Shown piece after piece: positions 1 to 7,860 of a DNA stretch of 64,000 bases. The position numbers and the translations under genes were made by a program. A model generated the notes under the pieces. The model searched no databases, had not been told where the DNA came from, and was given only the letters and a program-made list of their open reading frames with translations. Numbering within the stretch: position 1 is the first letter of the stretch; each line of letters starts with the position of its first letter. Source of the stretch: Pseudooceanicola sp050897975 (GTDB lineage: Bacteria; Pseudomonadota; Alphaproteobacteria; Rhodobacterales; Rhodobacteraceae); contig NZ_JBPAXY010000004.1 in assembly GCF_050897975.1 (NCBI RefSeq), positions 501,048 to 565,047 on the forward strand, written 5' to 3'.

Positions 1-186
1 CTCGTGCAGCTGGTGCGTGGCGTGCAGCAGCGCCTTGGAGGGGATGCAGCCCACGTTCAGGCAGGTGCCGCCCAGGGTCTCGCGGCCCTCGACACAGGCG
101 GTCTTCAGACCGAGCTGGGCGCAGCGGATGGCGGACACGTAGCCGCCGGGGCCGGCACCGATGATGATGACGTCATATTGGGCCAT
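1..186 (-). CDS. lpd: Dihydrolipoamide dehydrogenase (E3), N-terminal part only
   Basis: The first 62 codons of a flavoprotein are in view; the gene runs off the left edge. The ATG is at 186, preceded by AAGGAGA at a good spacing. Residues 10-15 are the dinucleotide-binding GAGPGG, and residues 39-51 read GGTCLNVGCIPSK, the redox-active disulfide (Cys42, Cys47) of lipoamide dehydrogenases. The family reoxidises dihydrolipoyl groups with NAD+ using FAD. Because it follows odhA and odhB on the same strand, it is most likely the E3 subunit of the 2-oxoglutarate dehydrogenase complex, possibly shared with other 2-oxoacid dehydrogenases. Confidence 0.95.
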   Translation of the reverse strand, partial: MAQYDVIIIGAGPGGYVSAIRCAQLGLKTACVEGRETLGGTCLNVGCIPSKALLHATHQLHE

Positions 187-281
187 GGGGTGGTCTCCTT
201 TGTTCGTGGGGCGCGCGGGGGCGCGCCGGGAGTGCTTCGTTGCGGATCGGGGTGGGGGCGCTGCCCCCGCCGCTGGCGCGG

Positions 282-311
282 CGCCCCCGGAGTATTTGGG
301 GCCATCGAATG
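282..311 (+). repeat. Dispersed intergenic repeat, copy 1 (GGAGTATTT...CATCGAATG subtype)
   Basis: CGGAGTATTTGGGGCCATCG is preceded by a GC-rich arm and lies between the end of the MAPEG gene and the start of lpd. It is close to copy 7 near 41.65 kb (GGAGTATTTTCGGCCATCG) and more distantly related to the GGGATATTT copies. Confidence 0.6.
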
Positions 312-312
312 A

Positions 313-735
313 TCAGAAGAGCGCGGCGCAGATCATGATCACGGTGGCAAGGAGGCCAAGCGCCCAGAGATAGGATCTCCAGGGCGCCCAGCCGAAGGCA
401 TAGGCCGGAACGTAGAGGACGCGGGCGGCCAGGTAGGTCCAGGCGCAGGCCGCGGTCACGGCTGAAGAGGCCCCGGCCCAGGTCACCAGGGCCACGGCGA
501 TGGTGAAGAGGATCAGCGCCTCGAAATGGTTGTTCATTGCCCGGTGCAGCCGTCCGGTGCGGCGCGACATCAGCAGATAGGGGTTGCCCCCCTCGACATC
601 CTGCGGATCCCGCGTGCCCATGGTCAGGCGGGGACCCAGTTCCAGGTTGGCGGGCACGGCCATCAGGGCGATCTGGATCACCTGCAAGAGGGCGGCGAGG
701 CCGAGGATCTTTGCTTCGATGGGCAGGGGGGTCAT
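313..735 (-). CDS. MAPEG family membrane protein (first of a tandem pair)
   Basis: A 140-residue protein with about four hydrophobic segments, matching the size and layout of the MAPEG family (membrane-associated proteins in eicosanoid and glutathione metabolism). RRTGRLHRAMNNHFEA and RVLYVPAYAFGWAPWRS are the family's usual loop and helix-3 signatures. The substrate is unknown; bacterial members are often glutathione-related but few have been assayed. It starts 10 bp after the stop of its paralogue (746-1135), with which it shares the AYAFGWxPWRS region, so the pair looks like a local duplication inside the odh-lpd operon. Confidence 0.85.
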   Translation of the reverse strand: MTPLPIEAKILGLAALLQVIQIALMAVPANLELGPRLTMGTRDPQDVEGGNPYLLMSRRTGRLHRAMNNHFEALILFTIAVALVTWAGASSAVTAACAWTYLAARVLYVPAYAFGWAPWRSYLWALGLLATVIMICAALF

Positions 736-745
736 GGGGCGGCCC

Positions 746-1135
746 TCAGAAGACAGCGGCGATATACATCACCGCGGTTGCCAGGAAGCCGGTCATGTAG
801 AAGACCGAGCGCCAGGGGGTCCAGCCGAAGGCATAGGCCGGGATATAGAGGGCGCGGGCGGCGGCATAGATCAGCGCGCAGGTGGCGGTGACGCCGCTGG
901 CGCTGTCCGACAAGAGCACGACGGCCACGGCGCCGATGAAGAAGGGGAAGTTCTCGGTATGGTTGGCAAGCGCCCGGCGCAGGCGGCCGGTGTCGCGCGA
1001 GAACTCGGGCAGGTTGTCGCGGGGCCCTGCGTTGCCTTCGGGGCCCACGTCGCGGGTCAGCAGCATCTGCGACCAGCCGACGAGGATGACGTGTTCCAGG
1101 GCCACGAGGGCGAGGGCGATCAGTTCGGGGGTCAT
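746..1135 (-). CDS. MAPEG family membrane protein (second of a tandem pair)
   Basis: 129 residues, four predicted membrane segments, with the MAPEG signatures DTGRLRRALANHTENF and RALYIPAYAFGWTPWRS. The ATG at 1135 overlaps the stop codon of the upstream small membrane protein as ATGA, which indicates translational coupling and fixes the start; a longer in-frame extension to 1519 reads through that gene and is rejected. The partner MAPEG follows after 10 bp. A role in membrane detoxification or thiol chemistry is possible from the family, but nothing in the sequence shows the substrate. Confidence 0.85.
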   Translation of the reverse strand: MTPELIALALVALEHVILVGWSQMLLTRDVGPEGNAGPRDNLPEFSRDTGRLRRALANHTENFPFFIGAVAVVLLSDSASGVTATCALIYAAARALYIPAYAFGWTPWRSVFYMTGFLATAVMYIAAVF

Positions 1136-1485
1136 GCGGTCACCTTCGGTTGCGAGGTTCGGCGCGGGCCCTTCAGCACGTCCGCTGCGGCAACGCAGGC
1201 CAGGGTGCCGATCAGCAGCTGGCCGATATTGGACAGCAGCAGCCCGCCGGAGATGGCATAGAGGTAGAGCGCGGCGCAAAGGATCAAGGTAGCGATCCGG
1301 GTGCCGCGACGATCCGGCGCCACATAGAGCGCCTGAAGCAGCCCGCCGCAGAGCGCCATTTCCAAAAGCAGCCGCCCCATGTCGCCGAAATCCGACCGGC
1401 CCGAGGCGATGCGGGCGCCGGTCAGCACGAAATGCACGGCGCCGGTGGTCAGGATCAGCCAGAAGGAAGTACGGGCAAGCGTCAT
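1132..1485 (-). CDS. Small integral membrane protein of unknown function
   Basis: 117 residues, nearly all hydrophobic, with about four membrane segments (TSFWLILTTGAVHFVLTG near the N-terminus, LLLEMALCGGLLQALYV, ATLILCAALYLYAISG, IGQLLIGTLACVAAADVL). I do not recognise a family. It starts 85 bp after odhB and overlaps the next MAPEG gene by 4 bp, so it is probably co-transcribed with odhAB and coupled to the MAPEG pair. The Shine-Dalgarno match is weak. Confidence 0.7.
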   Translation of the reverse strand: MTLARTSFWLILTTGAVHFVLTGARIASGRSDFGDMGRLLLEMALCGGLLQALYVAPDRRGTRIATLILCAALYLYAISGGLLLSNIGQLLIGTLACVAAADVLKGPRRTSQPKVTA

Positions 1486-1545
1486 CGCGAAAGTCCCAGG
1501 GCGGGGAGACCCCGCCCATCGGGGCGGGCGGGGTCGATAGCGTAG

Positions 1546-1563
1546 GGCGGGGTTTGCCCCGCC
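1546..1563 (-). terminator. GC hairpin after odhB
   Basis: GGCGGGG and CCCCGCC pair across a 4-nt loop just downstream of the odhB stop. There is no T run on the minus strand, so it may attenuate or stabilise mRNA rather than end transcription. Confidence 0.4.
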
Positions 1564-1570
1564 TTTCGGA

Positions 1571-3094
1571 TCACAGATCCATCAGCAGGCGGCGGGGATC
1601 TTCCAGCGCTTCCTTGACGCGCACCAGGAAGGTCACGGCACCCTTGCCGTCGACGATGCGGTGGTCGTAGCTCAGCGCCAGGTACATCATCGGGCGGATT
1701 TCGACCTTGCCGTTGATCGCCATCGGGCGGTCCTGGATTTTGTGCATCCCCAGGATCCCCGACTGCGGGGGGTTCAGGATCGGCGAGGACATCAGCGAGC
1801 CGTAGACACCACCGTTCGAGATGGTGAAGGTGCCGCCCTGCATTTCCGCCATCGACAGCTTGCCGTCACGGGCGCGGGCGCCCTTCTCGGCGATGGCCTT
1901 TTCGATGTCGGCAAAGGACATGGCATCGGCGTCACGGATGACCGGAACCACCAGGCCCGTGGGCGTGCCGGCAGCAATGCCCATGTGGACGAAGTTCTTG
2001 TAGACGATGTCGGTGCCGTCGATCTCGGCGTTGACCTCGGGCACCTCTTTCAGGGCGTGGCAGCAGGCCTTGGTGAAGAAGGACATGAAGCCAAGCTTCA
2101 CGCCGTGTTTCTTCAGGAACAGGTCCTTGTACTCGTTCCGCAGGGCCATCACCTCGGTCATGTCCACCTCGTTGTAGGTGGTCAGCATGGCGGCGGTGTT
2201 CTGGCTGTCCTTCAGGCGGCGCGCGATGGTCTGGCGCAGGCGCGTCATCTTCACGCGCTCTTCGCGGGCCGCGTCATCGGCCGAGCTGGGGGCGCGCGGT
2301 GCGGCGGCAGGGGCGGCGGGCGCGGACTTGGCGGCGGCCAGGGCCTTGGCCACGTCGTCCTTCATGATGCGACCGTCCTTGCCGGTGCCGGTGACGGCAT
2401 CCGCCGACAGACCGGCCTCTGCCATGGCCTTCTTGGCCGAGGGGGCATCCTCGACGTCCTTGCCACCCTTCAGCTCGGAGACATATTCGGCGTCCGAGGC
2501 GGTCTTGGCGGCATCCGCCGAGGCGGGCTTGGCCGCGCCACCGGCGCCGGTGGTCATCTCGGCCAGCTGGCCGCCGGCCTCGACGGTTTCGCCTTCCTTG
2601 GCCAGGATCTTGGTCAGGGTGCCAGCGGCGGGCGCGGGCACTTCGACCGAGACCTTGTCGGTTTCCAGCTCGCACAGCATCTCGTCCGCGGCAAAGCTTT
2701 CGCCCTCTTTCTTGAACCAGGTGGCCACGGTGGCCTCGGTCACGGATTCACCCAGGGTGGGCACCATGATGGGCAGGCTCTCGCCACCGGCGGCGGCGGG
2801 TTCCTCGGCGGGGGCATCGGTGTGGCGCGGCGCGGGCTCTTCGGCGCCGGCGTTGCCTTCCTCGGCGATCATGCCCAGCAGGGCGTCGACGCCCACGGTC
2901 TCGCCTTCCTTGGCCACGATGTCGGCCAGCACGCCCGCGGCGGGGGCGGGCACTTCGACGGTGACCTTGTCGGTTTCCAGCTCACAGAGCATCTCGTCGA
3001 CGGCAACGGTATCGCCGGGTTTCTTGAACCAGGTAGCGACGGTGGCTTCGGTAACGGATTCGCCCAAGGTGGGGACGCGGATCTCGGTGCTCAT
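1571..3094 (-). CDS. odhB: Dihydrolipoyllysine-residue succinyltransferase, E2 of 2-oxoglutarate dehydrogenase
   Basis: The 507-residue E2 core enzyme transfers succinyl groups from lipoyl-lysine to CoA. It carries two tandem lipoyl domains, residues ~3-76 and ~109-182, each with the lipoylation motif ELETDKV; E. coli SucB has one and is about 100 residues shorter. A peripheral-subunit-binding domain follows (around SAKKAMAEAGL...GTGKDGRI), then alanine/proline linkers and the catalytic acyltransferase domain ending in the active-site motif DHRIVDG. The two lipoyl domains are very similar, indicating an internal duplication. It starts 5 bp after the odhA stop, so E1 and E2 are made from one transcript. 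Confidence 0.97.
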   Translation of the reverse strand: MSTEIRVPTLGESVTEATVATWFKKPGDTVAVDEMLCELETDKVTVEVPAPAAGVLADIVAKEGETVGVDALLGMIAEEGNAGAEEPAPRHTDAPAEEPAAAGGESLPIMVPTLGESVTEATVATWFKKEGESFAADEMLCELETDKVSVEVPAPAAGTLTKILAKEGETVEAGGQLAEMTTGAGGAAKPASADAAKTASDAEYVSELKGGKDVEDAPSAKKAMAEAGLSADAVTGTGKDGRIMKDDVAKALAAAKSAPAAPAAAPRAPSSADDAAREERVKMTRLRQTIARRLKDSQNTAAMLTTYNEVDMTEVMALRNEYKDLFLKKHGVKLGFMSFFTKACCHALKEVPEVNAEIDGTDIVYKNFVHMGIAAGTPTGLVVPVIRDADAMSFADIEKAIAEKGARARDGKLSMAEMQGGTFTISNGGVYGSLMSSPILNPPQSGILGMHKIQDRPMAINGKVEIRPMMYLALSYDHRIVDGKGAVTFLVRVKEALEDPRRLLMDL

Positions 3095-3099
3095 GGTCC

Positions 3100-6060
3100 T
3101 TACTTTCCTTCGATGGACAGCGCTTCGTCGACGATCGACTCCTGCTGCGCTTTATGCTGTTTGGCCAGGCCCGTGGCGGGCGAAGCGGAGGCGAGACGGC
3201 CCACGTAGCGCGGGCGCTGATGGGTGGCGCCGATGCGTTGCAGGCACCACTCGATATTGGGTTCGATGAAGGACCAGGCGCCCTGGTTCTTGGGCTCTTC
3301 CTGGCACCAGATCATCTCGGCGCCCTTGAAGCGTTCCAGTTCCTTGACCAGCGAGATCGCCGGGAAGGGATAGAACTGTTCGATCCGCATCAGGTAGACG
3401 TCGTCGATGCCGCGGGCGTCGCGCTCTTCCAGCAGGTCGTAATAGACCTTGCCCGAGCACATCACCACGCGCTTGATCTTGTCGTCCGCCGCCAGCTTGG
3501 TGTCGGAATGGCCGCGCTCGGCGTCATCCCACAGCACCCGGTGGAAGCTGGAGCCGGTGGTGAAATCCTCGGCCTTGCTGACCGCCAGCTTGTGGCGCAG
3601 CAGCGACTTCGGCGTCATCAGCACCAGCGGCTTGCGGAAGCTGCGGTGCAGCTGACGGCGCAGGATGTGGAAGTAGTTGGCGGGCGTCGAGCAGTTGGCC
3701 ACGATCCAGTTGTCGCCACCGCACATTTGCAGGAAGCGCTCCAGACGGGCGGAAGAGTGCTCGGGGCCCTGGCCCTCGTAGCCATGGGGCAGCAGCATCA
3801 CCAGGCCCGACATCCGCAGCCATTTGGATTCGCCCGAGCTGATGAACTGGTCGAACATGATCTGCGCGCCGTTGGCGAAGTCGCCGAACTGGGCTTCCCA
3901 CATCACCAGGGCGTTCGGCTCGGCGAGGCTGTAGCCGTATTCGAAGCCCAGAACCGCGTATTCCGACAGCATCGAGTCGATGACCTCGTAACGGGCCTGA
4001 CCGGGCTTGATGTTGTTCAGCGGATAGTAACGCTCTTCGGTCTCCTGGTTGATCAGGGCCGAGTGACGCTGGCTGAAGGTGCCGCGGGTCGAATCCTGAC
4101 CCGCGAGGCGGACCGGGTAGCCCTCGGTCAGCAGCGAGCCGAAGGCCAGCGCCTCACCGGTGGCCCAGTCGAAGCCTTCGCCGGTTTCGAACATCTTGGA
4201 CTTGGTTTCCAGCAGGCGGCCGACGGTCTTGTGCATCGGGTAGCCGTCGGGCGCGGTGGTCAGCGACTTGCCGACCTCTGCCATCAGCTCGGGCGAGATC
4301 GCGGTTTCACCGCGCTGGTAGTCTTCCTTCTCGCGCTCAAGGCCCGACCATTTGCCGTCCAGCCAGTCGGCCTTGTTGGGCTTGTATTCCTTCCCGGCCT
4401 CGAACTCTTCGTTCAGGTGGGATTGGAAGGCGGCCTTCATGTCCTCGATCTCGCCCTCGGGGATCAGGCCGTCCTTGACCAGGCGATCCGTGTACAGGCT
4501 CAGGGTCGTTTTATGGCCCTTGATGTTTTTGTACATGATCGGGTTGGTGAACATCGGCTCGTCGCCTTCGTTGTGACCAAACCGGCGGTAGCAGAAGATG
4601 TCGATCACCACGTCGCGGTGGAACTTCTGGCGGAACTCGGTCGCGACCTTGGCGGCATGAACCACGGCCTCGGGGTCATCGCCGTTGACGTGGAAGATCG
4701 GCGCCTCGACCATCAGGGCGATGTCGGTCGGGTAGGGGCTGGACCGCGAGAAATGCGGCGCGGTGGTGAAGCCGATCTGGTTGTTCACGACGATATGGAT
4801 CGTGCCGCCGGTGCGGTGGCCCACCAGGCCCGACAGGCCGAAGCATTCCGCGACGACACCCTGGCCGGCAAAGGCCGCGTCACCGTGCAGCAGCACGGGG
4901 ATGGTCGAGGTACGTTCCGCATCGTTCAGTTGCGCCTGTTTGGCGCGGGCCTTGCCCAGCACCACCGGGTTGACGGCTTCGAGGTGCGAGGGGTTGGCGG
5001 TCAGCGACAGGTGCACGGTGTTGCCGTCGAACTCACGGTCGGACGAGGCGCCGAGGTGGTATTTCACGTCGCCCGAGCCGTCCACATCCTCGGGCTTGAA
5101 GGAACCGCCCTGGAATTCGTTGAAGATGGCGCGATAGGGCTTGCCCATCACATTGGCCAGCACCGACAGGCGGCCCCGGTGGGGCATCCCGATCACGATC
5201 TCCTTGGCGCCCAGGTTGCCGCCCCGCTTGATGATCTGTTCCATGGCGGGGATCAGCGCCTCGCCACCGTCCAGGCCGAAGCGCTTGGTGCCCATGTACT
5301 TGACGTGCAGGAACTTCTCGAAGCCCTCGGCCTCGACCAGCTTGTTCAGGATGGCGCGGCGGCCTTCGCGGGTAAAGGTGATCTCCTTGCCGAAGCCCTC
5401 GATCCGTTCCTTCAGCCAGGCGGATTGCTCGGGGTCGGAGATGTGCATGTATTGCAGCGCGAAGGTGCCGCAATAGGTGCGCTTCACGATGTCCAGGATC
5501 TGGCGCATCGAGGCGACCTGAAGACCCAGCACGTTGTCGATGAAGATCGGGCGATCCATGTCCGCATCGCTGAAGCCGTAGGATTTCGGGTCCAGCTCGG
5601 GGTGGGCGACCTTTTCCTGCATTCCCAGGGGATCCAGGTCGGCGGCCAGGTGGCCACGGATCCGGTAGGCGCGGATCAGCATGATGGCGCGGATGCTGTC
5701 CAGCACGGCGCGTTTCACGGCGTCGTCAGAGACCTCGACGCCCTTCTGGGCCGCCTTCTCCTTGATCTTGCGGCCGGCGTCCTTGCCCTCGGCGGGGGCG
5801 GGCCACATGCCGTCCAGGGCCGCGGTCAGGTCGTCGTTGGGGGTCGGCGGCCAGTCGCTGCGCGCCCAGGAGGGGCCTTCGGCCTCGGCCACGGCATCGG
5901 CGTTGCTGTCGCCCAGGGACGAGAAGAACTCGGCCCAGGCGGCATCGACGGCGGCGGGGTCATTGGCCCAGCGGGCGTAAAGCTGCTCAAGATAGGCGGC
6001 GTTATGCCCCTGCATGAAGCTGGAGGCGTGGAAAAGGTCGTTGGGGCTCTGGTCGTTCAT
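3100..6060 (-). CDS. odhA: 2-Oxoglutarate dehydrogenase E1 component
   Basis: The 986-residue thiamine-diphosphate enzyme decarboxylates 2-oxoglutarate and succinylates the E2 lipoyl group. Typical SucA features are visible: the N-terminal segment with a YARWANDPAAVDAAW-type E2-binding region, IGMPHRGRLSVLANV, NPSHLEAVNPVVLG, the diphosphate/Mg region around VNGDDPEAVVHAAKVA, and RRFGHNEGDEP. Length is normal. The ATG at 6060 directly abuts the TAG stop of a possible 35-codon ORF whose end contains the AGGTGA ribosome-binding site. odhB follows after 5 bp. Confidence 0.97.
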   Translation of the reverse strand: MNDQSPNDLFHASSFMQGHNAAYLEQLYARWANDPAAVDAAWAEFFSSLGDSNADAVAEAEGPSWARSDWPPTPNDDLTAALDGMWPAPAEGKDAGRKIKEKAAQKGVEVSDDAVKRAVLDSIRAIMLIRAYRIRGHLAADLDPLGMQEKVAHPELDPKSYGFSDADMDRPIFIDNVLGLQVASMRQILDIVKRTYCGTFALQYMHISDPEQSAWLKERIEGFGKEITFTREGRRAILNKLVEAEGFEKFLHVKYMGTKRFGLDGGEALIPAMEQIIKRGGNLGAKEIVIGMPHRGRLSVLANVMGKPYRAIFNEFQGGSFKPEDVDGSGDVKYHLGASSDREFDGNTVHLSLTANPSHLEAVNPVVLGKARAKQAQLNDAERTSTIPVLLHGDAAFAGQGVVAECFGLSGLVGHRTGGTIHIVVNNQIGFTTAPHFSRSSPYPTDIALMVEAPIFHVNGDDPEAVVHAAKVATEFRQKFHRDVVIDIFCYRRFGHNEGDEPMFTNPIMYKNIKGHKTTLSLYTDRLVKDGLIPEGEIEDMKAAFQSHLNEEFEAGKEYKPNKADWLDGKWSGLEREKEDYQRGETAISPELMAEVGKSLTTAPDGYPMHKTVGRLLETKSKMFETGEGFDWATGEALAFGSLLTEGYPVRLAGQDSTRGTFSQRHSALINQETEERYYPLNNIKPGQARYEVIDSMLSEYAVLGFEYGYSLAEPNALVMWEAQFGDFANGAQIMFDQFISSGESKWLRMSGLVMLLPHGYEGQGPEHSSARLERFLQMCGGDNWIVANCSTPANYFHILRRQLHRSFRKPLVLMTPKSLLRHKLAVSKAEDFTTGSSFHRVLWDDAERGHSDTKLAADDKIKRVVMCSGKVYYDLLEERDARGIDDVYLMRIEQFYPFPAISLVKELERFKGAEMIWCQEEPKNQGAWSFIEPNIEWCLQRIGATHQRPRYVGRLASASPATGLAKQHKAQQESIVDEALSIEGK

Positions 6061-6168
6061 CTATGTCACCTGCGGGACGAAACGGAGGGTCATCTGGAAT
6101 GCGGCGGGGGCCTGGGGCCCGGCGGGCGGCGCGGCGGCGGGGGGGCTGTGGCAGTCGAGGTTTCTCAT
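6061..6168 (-). CDS. Possible 35-residue ORF coupling DUF805 gene to odhA
   Basis: Begins with ATG at 6168 overlapping the DUF805 stop (ATGA) and ends with TAG immediately before the odhA ATG. The product (MRNLDCHSPPAAAPPAG...) is proline/alanine rich and not a recognised family. The position at both junctions is neat enough to suggest a leader or coupling peptide, but the ribosome-binding site is not convincing and chance is a real alternative. Confidence 0.3.
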   Translation of the reverse strand: MRNLDCHSPPAAAPPAGPQAPAAFQMTLRFVPQVT

Positions 6169-6737
6169 CCGGTCCCTCCGGTCCAGGGGGCAGAGGGCGC
6201 GGCAGGGGCGGTGCCGGGGACGGGGCCCCAGCGGTTCGCGGCGGGCTCGGTCCTGCGGGTCAGCCACCAGATCACGATCAGCGGCGACAGCACGCAGACG
6301 ATCAGCGCGATCACCAGCACGATCCCGGCCAGCCCTTCCAGCTGCTCGGCGGCGATGCCCGCGCCGAAGGGATCGGCGAAATCGAAGGCGCCGATGAAGC
6401 CCGCATAGGTCAGGGTGCCGATGACGGCGATGAAGGGGTAAAGCAGGAAGATCCCGCTGCGGCCGCTGTCATGCATCCGCCGCCAGCCCGCGGCGATCAT
6501 CGGCAACAGCATGGCCAGGCTGAACAGCGAGGACAGCGGGCCATCGGACGAGGCGCTGACGCTGCCCGGGCCGGTCTCGATCTCGGCGGCGCCGAAGACG
6601 ATCCCGTCGACGATGCCCAGCACGATCGAGCCCAGGATGTTGAACAGCACGAAATACCAGTATTCCGGGCGCGTGGCCCGGCCCGAGAAGGTCACGTATT
6701 TGCGCAGACAGGTACGGACGGCCTCGGCGAAGCTCAT
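6165..6737 (-). CDS. DUF805 family membrane protein
   Basis: 190 residues beginning MSFAEAVRTCLRKYVTFSGR, the standard N-terminus of DUF805 proteins, followed by EYWYFVLFN, several membrane segments and the RRMHDSGRSG loop typical of the family. The start at 6737 has CAGGAGC at a 9-bp spacing; an ATG eight codons upstream (6761) lacks this. Function of the family is not established. It is the first gene of the apparent odhA-odhB operon and overlaps the next small ORF by 4 bp. The C-terminal ~25 residues are proline/glycine rich. Confidence 0.88.
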   Translation of the reverse strand: MSFAEAVRTCLRKYVTFSGRATRPEYWYFVLFNILGSIVLGIVDGIVFGAAEIETGPGSVSASSDGPLSSLFSLAMLLPMIAAGWRRMHDSGRSGIFLLYPFIAVIGTLTYAGFIGAFDFADPFGAGIAAEQLEGLAGIVLVIALIVCVLSPLIVIWWLTRRTEPAANRWGPVPGTAPAAPSAPWTGGTG

Positions 6738-6841
6738 GACAGAAGCTCCTGGGGCAGGCACGGATCCGGTTCTGCTTGGTCTCGTGACATCGGTTTTCTC
6801 GTTTCCCCCGTACCACTTGGGGGCTCAGACTAAGGTGGCAA

Positions 6842-6871
6842 GGGCCGCATCACGCGATCGCGATGCGGCCC
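6842..6871 (-). terminator. Intrinsic terminator after sucD
   Basis: GGGCCGCATC pairs perfectly with GATGCGGCCC across a 10-nt loop, 45 bp past the sucD stop, followed on the minus strand by TTGCC. A second small hairpin (CACGCC/GGCGTG, 6871-6889) lies between it and sucD. Confidence 0.6.
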
Positions 6872-6915
6872 ACGCCTTTACGTGGCGTGAGGCAGGCGTG
6901 GCCCGCGCCCGCGCA

Positions 6916-7800
6916 TCAGCCCTTGATGGCCTTCAGCACGGCTTCGCCGAGGCCCGCGGGGCTGTCGGCGACGACGATCCCGGCCGACTTCATGGCCTCG
7001 ATCTTGTCTTCGGCACCGCCCTTGCCACCGGCGACGATGGCGCCTGCGTGGCCCATGCGGCGGCCCGGAGGGGCGGTACGGCCGGCGATGAACCCGGCGG
7101 TCGGTTTCCAGCGGCCCTTCTTCTTCTCGGAGGCCAGGAATTCGGCGGCTTCCTCTTCGGCCGAGCCACCGATCTCACCGATCATGATGATCGACTCGGT
7201 TTCCGGGTCCTTCAGGAACATTTCCAGCACTTCCAGGTGCTCGGTGCCCTTGATCGGGTCGCCACCGATGCCGACGGCGGAGGACTGGCCGAGGCCCGCA
7301 TCCGAGGTCTGCTTCACGGCTTCATAGGTCAGGGTGCCGGAACGGGACACGACGCCGACCGAGCCACGCTTGTGGATATGGCCGGGCATGATGCCGATCT
7401 TGCAGGCGCCGGGGGTGATGACACCGGGGCAGTTCGGGCCGATCAGGCGGGACTGGCTGTTTTTCAGCGCGGCCTTCACCTTCATCATGTCCAGAACCGG
7501 GATGCCTTCGGTGATGCAGACGATCAGCGGGATCTCGGCGTCGATGGCTTCCAGGATCGAGTCGGCCGCGAAGGGCGGCGGCACATAGATCACCGATGCA
7601 TTGGCGCCGGTCTTTTCGACCGCCTCGGCCACGCCGTCGAAGACGGGCAGGCCCAGGTGCTCGGTGCCGCCCTTACCGGGGGTGACGCCGCCAACCATCT
7701 TGGTGCCATAGGCAATTGCTTGTTCAGAGTGGAAGGTGCCCTGCGAGCCGGTGAAGCCCTGACAGATCACCTTGGTATTTTCGTCTACGAGTACGGCCAT
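6916..7800 (-). CDS. sucD: Succinate-CoA ligase, ADP-forming, alpha subunit
   Basis: 294 residues, normal length. The N-terminal CoA-binding Rossmann domain contains CQGFTGSQGTFHSEQAIAYG, and the C-terminal ligase domain contains GRRMGHAGAIV with the histidine that is phosphorylated during catalysis. It interconverts succinyl-CoA and succinate with ATP formation in the TCA cycle. It is separated from its partner sucC by a sulfotransferase gene, whereas the two subunit genes are usually adjacent. A perfect hairpin follows the gene. Confidence 0.97.
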   Translation of the reverse strand: MAVLVDENTKVICQGFTGSQGTFHSEQAIAYGTKMVGGVTPGKGGTEHLGLPVFDGVAEAVEKTGANASVIYVPPPFAADSILEAIDAEIPLIVCITEGIPVLDMMKVKAALKNSQSRLIGPNCPGVITPGACKIGIMPGHIHKRGSVGVVSRSGTLTYEAVKQTSDAGLGQSSAVGIGGDPIKGTEHLEVLEMFLKDPETESIIMIGEIGGSAEEEAAEFLASEKKKGRWKPTAGFIAGRTAPPGRRMGHAGAIVAGGKGGAEDKIEAMKSAGIVVADSPAGLGEAVLKAIKG

Positions 7801-7860
7801 TTTATTGACACTCCTGAAGCTTCGGAAGTCGGGGCCGGCGCCGCCGCGCCGACCGCTTCC

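Noticed and set aside
746..1519. 257-codon version of the second MAPEG protein
   Set aside because: Its first half is an out-of-frame reading of the upstream membrane protein gene; the ATGA overlap at 1135 gives the better start.
3154..6408. 1084-codon open frame antisense to odhA
   Set aside because: Long antisense frames are expected at this GC content; the product is His/Gly/Gln-rich with no domain, and odhA on the other strand is certain.
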